A DNA stretch of 64,000 nt from Mytilus trossulus (Eukaryota; Mollusca; Bivalvia; Mytilida; Mytilidae). The stretch covers positions 29,115,930-29,179,929 of the forward strand of contig NC_086376.1 of NCBI RefSeq assembly GCF_036588685.1, in the 5' to 3' direction. This document shows, in pieces, positions 36,850-48,800 of the stretch; position 1 is the first letter of the stretch; each line of letters begins with the position of its first letter. The notes below the pieces were generated by a model, which was not told the DNA's origin, made no database searches, and saw only the letters and a program-made list of their open reading frames with translations. The translations under genes were made by a program, and so were the position numbers.

Positions 36850-39800
36850 GTATAATGTTTATTTTTCTTTTAAAATACAAATACATATTAAGGGAAAGAA
36901 ATATCATTATTTCCAACAAATACAAAGCCTCAGTCATGTCAGTTTTAACTTTTACACTTTTGGTATTTAGGGTACGGTATCGGAATCGTTTGCCCTGATT
37001 ACATGTTCGCCCTAGGTTCGTTCGCACTAGGTTCGTTCGCACTGAGTTTGCTCGCCCTGATAGTCCGTTCGCCCTAGGTTCGTTCGCCCTATATTCATTT
37101 ATGATATGTATATGTTACATCAATAAACGAAATATAATTATATATGTATATTAAAATTTATGTACATGTATATCTATTAAAAGTTAAATACAGAATATTT
37201 GCCAAATTCATATTAATTAAATCAAATTCTTGGCTGCATTGTTACACTTTATTTTATAATTACTTTTAATTGCTGTTGATTGAATTCTGGTTGCTGATTA
37301 GTAGTCTGAGATAACTCAGACGTCCGACGGCTGTTTTGCCAGACAAACAGCGGTCGGACGTCAGAGTAATCTCGGACTAGCTGATTAGGTGTCATTTGAA
37401 ACCTTTGATATCACTGATTGATATATAAATTGTCTTTGATGGATTAATAATATAATATAATGTACTGAAACTGATAACCTAGTATAGCAGCTAGCTTGAG
37501 ACAAGTTAACATGAAACATCGAAAATATTTGGCAAATTGTAGACTGACTTCAACACATTCAATTATATACAAACTCAGTATACACACAACGCAACACTAA
37601 ACTAAAATATAAAATCAGGGCAAACGGACTCGGGGCAAACAGGTATTAGGGCGAACAGAAACTAGGGCGAACCAGAATCAGGGCGGACGGACCCGGATTC
37701 GGTATTTAGCTGTATTTTTCCTCCGAATGACCTTCTTATAACATCTTCTAATAACCTTTTGACGACAAGCAACAATTGCATTTTAGTTGTGACGTCAAAT
37801 TTTTTGAATTGTGATGTCAAAGTTTACGGGAACCTGTGTGTAATGGCGGACAAATTTGCATACAAGTGTAAATACTCTATACATCAACTTCCAAGCAAGG
37901 ACCGAAGCTCAAAAACTCGGCAATAAAAGCAGGACTTTGGGTAAGTTTGGAGAGCCGACAACCTTGCATCGGAGGTTGTCAATACACCTTATTGCTATTT
38001 GTCCACCATTACTGGATATCACACAGGTTCCCGTAAAATTTTGATGTCATAAAACTAAATATCTGACGCCACAATGGAAAAGTGATTGTTGTATACGTCA
38101 AAAGTTCAAGGGCCTGGTCAGCTGGGATTAGCGATAAGATGTATAAATCCACAAACCACGACAAAGATTTAAGATCCAAAATTTAAAAAAATCAAATATT
38201 TTATTGGACAAAGCACATATGATACAATGCGTATTCAAAGATACAAACACATTAAACATGAAAATTTATGCAAATACAACATAAAGAAAACATTTCAAGT
38301 ACCAATTATATATATATAATATCACAGTATTTCACAGTCATGACAGTTTTATACTTATGGTAGACCAACTGTCATCTTGAAAAACATCAAAATATACAAA
38401 TATAAAGTAACTATTAACAAGACTCCGTAAATCTTTTTGAAATTTGATGATATCAAGTCAAGATATCATGGATATAATCGGATTATTTCAGTCATATGAT
38501 GTTTACACATTTCTAAAAATACAATTTTAACAAAAATTAGGTAACATATACTTACATATTAAGATATAATCATGATACAATGTAGTTGTAGATACATGTA
38601 TATAATAAACTGTATTCTGTAAATCAGCTGACATTATAATACCTTTGAAATGTTACATGAAAATTGACGAAAGTGTATCTTTTTCAATTTGTTATGATGA
38701 ACCTCGTAAATAAAATGTCTTAATAGCATGAACTTGATGAACCAACTAAAAAAATACTCAAAATTTTTAATTTGATCAAACTATTTTCTAATTATATGAT
38801 TTTTTATTTACACAAATGTATTCAAGTGTTCTCCCCACAACTTTCAAATAGCATCCTGGTTAAAAGGAAATTATTAAATACATGTACCATCTTGTTTCAA
38901 GAAATTATAGCAACACAATTTATCAGAAAATAATTTCAGATTGCATCACTTTCTAGCAATAAAGCATCACATAACCAGGATGCTTAAAGGTCCTGGGAAG
39001 AACGCTTACTAATCCTAAAATATTTAACATTTTTCCTCACAAAAACATGAAAGACAGCATATGGAGTTTTTTTCTTTTAATTTTGTAAATAAAGTGAAAT
39101 GATATCATGTGATAGCTTTAACAATCTAATCTATCTTCCGTCAAAGATGGAAAATATTGACTGGAATTATCTTTTGTCAATCTTTTTTTCTGCAATCATG
39201 AATGCAGTGAAACTTTTAAAAGATACCCTTTATCAGTCAGGGGTACTACTTGTACAAGTGTATTTTATTTACTTAAAGAAGTGAAAAAAAATATACACAT
39301 ATAAGTAAATAAATAATGTTTGAATAATCTCCCCTTAATTATCTGAAAAATTTACTTGTATAAGTAAATTTTTCTTACAATCTCACAAAAATCCTCAAGT
39401 TTTGAGATGTAAAATCATGCCTTTAAAGATTTTTCCCAGGTTTGCTCAAATTTTTTCATTAAAGTTCAATGTTTCATCTCAGTAATTCATCAAAGAAACT
39501 AATTGAGCAAAGATCTTGTATATTTGCGCAAGGCAATCAAAAATTGCTCCTTTGGGACTTGTAAATGAGCAGTGTTAAGAAGATAACAGACAAATGGGAC
39601 TTTCATTGTCCATGAAATTACACTTAAATGATTAGTAAAGACATATGCAAAGGGTACACAATTTAAAATTCTATCAGAGCAAAGAAATCTTAAGAATTCA
39701 AGAAAATAAGAAAGGATAATTTTTTTACCTATACAAGTAAAAAATTCTGAATGCCTAAGGGACATAACTTAGCCAATTTTTTTTTTACCTATACAAGTAA

Positions 39801-42800
39801 ATAAAATTCACTTGTATAAGTATCCTACAAATTTACTTATATGTGTATATTTTTTTTTACTTCTTCAAGTAAATAAAATACACTTGTACAAGTAGTACCC
39901 CTGTTTATCATAACCATCCTTACTTTTCAAATATACTTTAAAACTTTTCTGGTTTTTTTTTTAGGCTTCTTGAGGAACACACAACAAAAAAGATCTTAGA
40001 TACTCCAAATGAAAATGAATTGTCTAATTTATCTGAACAGCTCATGGAATTACAAATGGTAAGACATGATTATTTTACATTATAGCTATTTTTCGAAATT
40101 TTCCTTTGATCTTTACTGACTGATAATTTCCTATCTCAGAACAGTAAAGTGATATGAAAAGTTATCGCTAGAAACTACATTTTAGTGCACATGTGCCTGT
40201 TGTCAATGAAATTAACAACTTCGTCATACTAGGTAAAATAGCGATTATCATTGGTCATCTCAATATGATAGCTTTTCTCACCTTTGCCATACCAGCTCAG
40301 CTTGAGATGATCAATGATAATCTATAATTTCACATCAGCTCATGACAAAAGATATACCATTATGAATAAAGAAGAGGAATGACTTACATGTTATAACACA
40401 AGATTGTGTCGATGTAATACATGGACATAATGTAGTATGATTGCAAATTTATGATACAACTATTCACCAGCGACCGAAGAACAGGATATATAGGTCTTTG
40501 TATGGTCTTCAAAGTTTAGCAAAATGCATATTTTAAAGTAAGCTTTAAAAAGCCCAAGTATTAAAAAACAACTCAAAAGAGAAAACCAGCAACCATATTT
40601 ATACTATGTATAAACAATAAACAAAAACAAATAAAGTAGACAGCAACAGAGGACAATCCTAAAATTGTATAAAATTGAGAAAGGAAATGGTGAATATGTC
40701 AAAGTGACAACCACCCGACCATAGAGCAAACAACAGCCGAAGGCAACCAATGGGTCTTCAATGTAGCGAGAATTCCCGCACCCGTAGGTGTCCTTCAGCT
40801 GGACCCTAAAAATATGCATAATAGTACAGTGATAATCATGATAATGGACGTCATACTAAACTCCGAATTATTCACAAGAAACTAAAATTTAAAATCATAC
40901 AAGACTTACAAAGGCCAGAGGCTCCTGACTTGGGACAGGCGCAAAATTGCGGCGGGGTTAAACATGTTTATGAGATCTCAACCCTCCCCCTATACCTCTA
41001 GCCAATGTAGAAAAGTAAAAGAATAACAATACACACATTAAAATTCAGTTCAAGAGAAGTCCGAGTCTGATGTCAAAAGATGTAACAAGAGAAAATAAAT
41101 AAAATGACAATAATACATAAATAACAACAGACTACTAGCAGTTAACTGACATGCCAGCTCCAGACCTCAATTGAACTGATTGAAAGATTATGTCTTCATC
41201 ATATGAATATCAGGTACAATCCCTCCCGTTAGGGGTTTAGTATCATACTATCATAAAATATATGAGAAGAACATAACCCGTGTCATGCCAACAACTGTTT
41301 TTTTTAGAAATAAATGTGTTTAGTTCCGATGCAAAGACCCTATCAGTGAATCAATGTTAAAGCCAAAATATGCAAATCTTTAATGACCTGACAACAGTAT
41401 CGTAACTATATCCCCTTTTAATAAGTCTATTTAAAGGTTTTGTTAGTTTCTGAGGAGAATACTGACATTTTTGTGCTTTATAAAGAATATTTCCATAAAA
41501 AATTGGATGTGAAATACCTGAACGTATAAGATGTCTGCATGTTGAGTTATATTTACGAATGATTTCCTTATACCGGTGATACAATTTAGTAAATATTTTG
41601 ACCAGTTTGTGATATTGAAAACCCTGGTGTAATAATTTTTCAGTAATACATAAATTTCTCTCGCTAAAATCTAATACGTTGTTACATACACGAGCGAATC
41701 GTACAAGTTGAGATATATAAACACCATAAGATGGTGACAAGAGGTTTTATGCTCTTGACTTTGGACAAGAACATAAAAATTGTTTTTGAACATCTTTGCA
41801 TAAGTATAGCATAGTAATACTGTGTCTACAATGCACAAACAACAAACTAAATGTTTATAAATTTCAACAGGAAGACTTCAAGTATCGTAAATGAGAGCCA
41901 GTATATGCATTTATAATTTAGTATGCTGGAACATCCAGGAACTGTCAACCAGTCAACCTGACACAAACAATTAGGTTTCATGATTTAGTGGTTAGCTTAC
42001 TTTTCTTCAAGACCATATGTTAATATTTATAAGCACTATTTACCCTTTAGTTCTATTTCTTCAAAATACAAATTGATCTTCATAACATTGCCTGATTGCT
42101 TGATTTTGTGCCTTACCTGCTTCTTATTAGGTTTCGATTAAGTTACAACATCAAGAATTAAATCATGAAGTTGAGGTTCAATATGCACAATTTTGATAGA
42201 AGTTTATAAACTCAAATTTGTTCATCTTTATTTTATGACCCCCAGTACTTTTAAACAGCTCTTACTGTTAAGTTTAGTCAATTCTTTAAACAGCAACATT
42301 TCCAATATTGAAGTGAGAGCATGTTTTCTTGTTAAGGTGGCTTGGGCCTATTGAAAGTTTCTATCAGAAGTGTCTTATTTTTAGTTATTTTATTCTTAAA
42401 GCAAATGAATCAAATTGGTCGGAAAAAAATAGGGGGTCGCGGACCATTTAAGGCTAAAATTTTACTTTGAACAGGTATGTAAAAGGGTCCATTTTTCAAT
42501 GAAATGATAGGGAAAATAGAGGTGTTGACATATTTTTATCGGAATATCAAAAAAACATTCTATGACAATTGGTCCAAAACTGTAATATGAAAGCTGGAAT
42601 ATAGCTTCAAAGAATGAGCAAATAAAAAACATAGGTCACTGATGAGGAAAAAAACATATTTTGCCTTAAAACCCAAATTTTGGCCGGAAAATAGTGAAAA
42701 TGGGTGAAATGTCATTTTGACCCTTTAACAAATACGGATAATAACGAAAAAATTCTATTAGTCACATAACTACAATGATTTCACATTTATAATCAATCAA

Positions 42801-45800
42801 AATATTTAAAAAAATTTATATTGAATCAACGACAAATACTGTTGTAATTCATGCATTAAATTATGCGCAGTCGAATAGTCCCGAGCCACTGTAATAAATC
42901 ACACATAGGAGTTAGTGCTGTATTGCAACCACCTTGACCTTGTTGACTATCCACCCACTATATATTTTCATTACAATATTTTGCAGAAACTATTGAACAG
43001 AATAACTTCATATTTGGTCAGCACCTGGACAGCCGTGAATTGTAAATGTGATTTCCATTTTCAGATTAAGCCAGAATTAAAGGTTAACTGCACATCAGAA
43101 GAAAAGAAGCTTTTGTTTTATCAGTATTTAATACAGGACCAAGACACATGGCCGACAGAACAACAAGAACAAGAAATTGGTATACATATTTATATACATA
43201 TTTATATGTTTATATACATATTTATATACATATTTATATACATATTTGAATAGTTATGTGGAAATTTGTATTGATTCTTTTCAAAATATCAGGAATCAGT
43301 TTCACAAAAATTTACGACTAAGATTGATCGTAAGCCATGATCAATTCAGTATACTTACGACCAATCTTAGTTGTAAGCTTTTTTGTGAAACCGAAATTCA
43401 GTACGTTCAATTATCATATTGTACAAAAGTGTTTTGCATTATTCTTTTTTCTTCCTGTCCATGGCAGTCATGTCTCATATTACATGTAGGACAAAAAGCT
43501 AAAATGTTGGTATTTGTAAAATACATTTGTATCTTGTAAACCACAATAGCTATAGAAAATCTAATAGTGCAAAAATTTTGAAATGTAAATAACTACCTTC
43601 TCTTCTGTAGAATATTATCAAAATGAATATATTAATCTTAAACAACATTATTTTATGGCCCATATACAATAATTCTGTTTTCCAGTCGGCTCTTTATTAC
43701 TTTTATCAATTGAGAAAAACTAAATTTTTACATATGTATGGACAGATAAGTTATCTTTCATCATTGAAACACATCTGGCCATCATATTATAATAACTCTC
43801 TGAAACTAGGTAAATTCTGTGGCAATAGCAGGTTTTCTATACATCCATGTACATTAGGAAGATAAAGTTAATGTACAAGGATTTATAATAAAAGAATTAA
43901 CTTTGACCACTGTTATGCTAGTTTCCATGTTGACCTTCATATAATATTGTACAATATGATTATCCTATTACTTTCATTGTATTAGTATTTCATGTTTTAT
44001 GATTGTATATACTCTAATTTTAAGTGTTTCACATGTTATGATTGTGTATTATTGTTTCTCTATTTCTATGGAAATATATACCTTCCTGAACCAATTGTAT
44101 AAAAAAATTAATCAATGTGTAGTTGCCGATGATCTCAGAAGATGATTGGTCGAGTCAAAGGGTCATAACCTTTCTCAGCACCCTGAATTGATCAAAATGT
44201 TCTAACAGGTGTTAATGAAATCCACAACTTTGAGGAAAGTGGAAGGCACTCCAAGGGGGATTTTGGTTTAAAAAGAAGAAAATTTATCTTTTAATCATTA
44301 GAGAAATAGATTATTACATAGTAAGACGTGTATTATCGAATTTATTCAATCTCAATAGTTAAATTATAAGTTTTAAAGTCCTCGCCGAGGCTCGTACTTA
44401 AAAATTGATAATTTAACTATCGAGATTGGATAAATCCGATTCCACTTGTATCAATGTAATAATCTATATATACTCTTCTAATTTTATTAGTTAAACAGTA
44501 TAAAGAGACAGCACAGAAATGTAGTGAAATAAAAGGGAAAATAATGGAAGAAAGATTACAGATTGATGAATTGTTAGAGGTCGCAGAAGGAGGTAAAGCA
44601 TATAAGTAAAATTCAGTATTTTTACATTGATATTGGAGTTATCTCCCATCTGAGCAAATTTTTCTGTTTATACTATGTAGCTGATTTTTTTTTAATGTTT
44701 TTCCAGCAGAAAATGACATTCCACTCAAGGGCAACCTTGTTTTAGTTGAAAATTGAAAATTTGAAATGGGGAATGAGTCAAAGAGACAACAACCCGACCA
44801 TAGAACAGATAACAGCAGAAGGTCACCAATAGGTCTTCAATGCAGCAAGAAACTCCTGCACCAGGAGGCGTCCTTCAGCTGGCCCCTTAACAAATACCTT
44901 TTCTAGTTCAGTGATAATGGACATCATACTAAACTCCTAATTATACCCAAGAAACCAAAATTAAAAATCATACAAGACTAACAAAGGTCAGAGGCTCCTG
45001 ATTTGGAACAGGCGCAAACATGCAGCAGGGTTGAGATGTTTTTGAGATCTAGGTCATTAACAGGTAAAAGAGAGGTGAAAGATACCTTAGGGACACTATT
45101 GTATTACCTTTAACACCTAAAAACAAAATGTCAGTCACTATTGCACCCTATAGAAAATATATTTGTTTTTGTAATGGATAGAAGCGTTTTGATAAATATA
45201 GGTGTTATACAATGTATATATATGTATATGCTATGCAAAATAAATACCTTTCCAAAAAAGTCCTTCATTTTTTAAACATATGTTGAAATACATAAAGAAA
45301 TCATAATACTCAGATTTGAATTAGTAAAACTTGATATTTAAGTAGAACTGATTCTAAATTTATTCCTGGGTCAAAATTTTAAAAAGTTACTTGTGAACAT
45401 TTGGTTTGTTTTCATTAGTCTACATTATTTATTTCTGTACTGCACTCTAAAATGTGCAAGAATGCTCTTGCTGACATGCAAGTTTTCTAGTTTATAAATC
45501 CTGGTATTTAACTGTCAGTTTACCTACAGATTAGTGCATATTTTATTTCTAATTCCTTTGATTTTCAGTTTTTCTACCAAAAGTCTGTGTTTCTGTCCTG
45601 GTAGAAAGGCTTCCTCCACTTATTAAATACTCACTGTCACAATAAAACCAATAGTGCTAGAAAAGGCATAAAACCCCAATAATCAATCGATCAAATGACT
45701 TAGATTTACTCAGAATTATGGTCCTCTGAATTTGACACCAAATGGGCGAATTTTAGTGGCCCAATGTGAGAACAGTTAAATTGAGAGCTGTTGAGCTTGT

Positions 45801-48800
45801 AGTGATTTTAATGTACCTGTATATTTAGGTCACAACCTTTTACTGAAGAACATTGAAGATCTGGAGAATAAAATATCAGAAGTTGAAGAAAAGGTATTTA
45901 TGATAAAAAATAGTGTATAATTCTAATCAGATCGGTTATTTAAAAAATTGTTTAGCAAACTTTATTTAGTTTTAAATAGTTTCTGCACTCTTTAAAATCC
46001 CAGTATGAAACCTTTTTCACCTTTTATCGAATATCATGTTTACGGAATAAAACTAAATCCAAAGGCATGGTCAAGACTTGTTTTATCTTTGTTTTGCATA
46101 CAAACAAAATTTAATTTTCAAAAACCATTTCCTTTCTTTAACTTAATAAAGTTAGGGGATAAAACTTATAATTATTGGGTGTCATTATTTTTTTGGATTC
46201 AGAAAAAAATGTTATTTTTAGAAGACTTGATTTTGTATGTTTACAATTTTTCTTTAAAACCAAGAGGAAATTTGGTTTTCCTTAAACTTATTTTCATAGT
46301 TTACCAATACCCATGAAATCCATGAAACACCCTACAAACAATAATGAATACACAGTGTATATTTAGTAAAGTATCAATAACGAAATCATAGAAAGATCTT
46401 TAGTATGTTTACTGTGGATTCATTATAGTTCGTTGGATACCAATTTTTGTGGACTTCGTGGGTACAGGGAATCCACGAATTTAAATGTTTAACGAATCAA
46501 AATTTGCTGTATGATTAAATGCAGACTTTTGGAAAACCCTGAAATCAAATATCCATGAAAATGGAAGTTTTCTTCAATCCACAAAAATTGGTATCCACGA
46601 AAATAAATGAATCCACAGTATTATGAAACTGTACGTAGTATATATTAGTGGTTGAATTATTTATTTTTAGCTGACACAGGCAGAACAAATAAAAAATCAG
46701 TATGAGGACAGAATGAAAGCCTTTGGTGGAACTTGTTCTGTAGAGGGTACTATAGAAGAAGTCAAAATTAAAAAGGTCTGTAAATCAAAAAGTATTTTAC
46801 AGAAAAGTCACTAGCCCACAATACAATTATCAATTGACATACATAATTAAAAAAAGTAGATTTAGAGATATCTGTTAATTTAAGATGGAAACTCAAAAGG
46901 TGAAACAATTAACTTCAAGTTCATGCTTCATTAACTTGTAATTGAGATCAAATGACAGGAAAATAATGATCAAGTACTTTTCAAATGTATCAGAGGTGTC
47001 TGACAGTGTACAATGTTCAAAAGTAAACCATCTTAATATTCATTGCTTCATTGAATCCAAAGAATATCTAACACTCAGACACATACATAATATTATGGTT
47101 TTTTATACCGCTCTCACAAAAAGAAACGGGATATATAGATTTAAGTTTATGTGCAAGGAACTACAAATCATAGTTTACTGAAATTTGGTATCAATTTGTA
47201 AGAACATACTATACTATACTGTGTGAGGTATTTTTTGGATTCATCGTTTATTTACTGCTTGTTTGTCCTTCACTTATATATTTTTAAACATAATGGATAG
47301 ATATGAATTTGCAAAGCTTAGTTAAAACAAAGGCTTTATGAAATTTTGATATTATGCTTCATGTAAGCATACTATATAAACCATGTGATGCTATTTATTG
47401 TATATTTAGAAGGAGTATTATAAGCTCGTAGTTGAACTTTTTTTTTTTGCACATAGAGACATTTAAAAAAGGAAAAGCTGTCAGATTCAAGTAGAATGAT
47501 CATACACACTTGAATTTTTCTTCAATATACATTGGTCAAAGTTTTATCAGTATTTTGAATACAGTGTTGCAGCACCACTGGTAAAGATGCATCTAATTTA
47601 TACTCGGCATGCTATCAAAAGCTCTAGCCATACTTTTAGATTTTAAGGACTTTGATTAAGTTTGATGTCTTAGTTTTGGAAAATTACAAATCTTTAATTG
47701 ATCTATGAGAGTCTTTTAAAAGCTTGCAGCTTTCAAGCAATGGAAGATAACTCTGCCTCACTTTTATTAGCAATGCAAGATTTTAGGTTTTTTTATCAAG
47801 TGTCTCTCTTTAACCTACATTTTATAGATCATTGTCTTGTTGCACTTATTGCAGGAAATTTGGATCAATTTTTTTGATTCTGAAAATTAAAAAAGTAGTC
47901 TTGGCAAGTTATGGTTCCATAAAGACATGTCAATTTTTGATTTTGAAATTTTGGACAATTTGATATCCAGAAAAGTTATTTAAACTTCAACAAATCTAAG
48001 TATTGTATGTTTTTCATAAGATTCATCTTTTGGAACACTTACCCTGTGATTCATTAAATAAAGATATACCTCATCTGTGTCTTTATTTTAACGGTTTTTA
48101 AATTTTCAAGTTCTTTCCCTTTAGTAGCTGTTTTAATCAAACTTGCTTTTGAGGAAATTAAAAAAAAAATGTATATAGTGTTTCATGAAAACAAGCTCTC
48201 TTATGATTTACAAATTTATAGTTCAATAGTTTTAGAACTTTTAATATCTTTATAATTCCACTTAAGAATTGGTAGGCTAAAAGATTTGTGTGTTATTCAC
48301 TACTTAAAAAACTCATAATCAATATTTTTTTCCAGAGAGAGCAAATAGATAAATTAGATAAGGAAATTCAAAATGGAAGAAAGACTCAGGAGGCTATGAT
48401 AAAACAGATACAGAATTATAGAGATTTAGTACAAACAGTTTCAAGAAGAATGAAGAATGAAAAAGAAGGAAAGCTTAAAATGCAGAAGGAACATCAAGTC
48501 AAGAACTTCCTTGCAAAAGAGGAGTTAGCTAAGTATGAATAAATTTAATTTATATATATAAATAAATTTGGTGTTTTTACTGTCTTCTGATTGGTTAAAA
48601 TTATTAGTTTTATTTCCAAGTTGTCAATTTTGATGGTGACACGCCCAGTCTGACTTTGTGTATTCATAAGCCAACATGTTTATAATATAAACTGTTTTTT
48701 TAGCCTTATTTTTGATAGAAATTTATTTTTTAATGAACGGCAATAACTTATTTTGATTTTGTTTAACCATAAAACTAATTTTTGACTCTTCACATTTTAC

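Noticed and set aside
36722..37042. Minus-strand 106-codon frame
   Set aside because: It spans the antisense of the proposed exon 1 and the repeat-rich end of an inserted element; composition is not protein-like.
37843..37939. ATGGCGGACAAATTTGC followed by a GTAAGT donor as a first exon
   Set aside because: The frame hits TAA before the donor, and the sequence lies in the arm and centre of a foldback element whose other arm carries the mirror image.
43177..43539. Plus-strand 120-codon frame starting with YIFIYIFI-type repeats
   Set aside because: It is the translation of a TATACATATTTA microsatellite and a hairpin element.
46005..46316. Plus-strand 103-codon frame in an intron of the coiled-coil/RWD-like gene
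   Set aside because: AT-rich, Phe/Lys/Leu-biased, no recognised motif and no splice-site support; probably chance, though an unknown retroelement remnant cannot be excluded.
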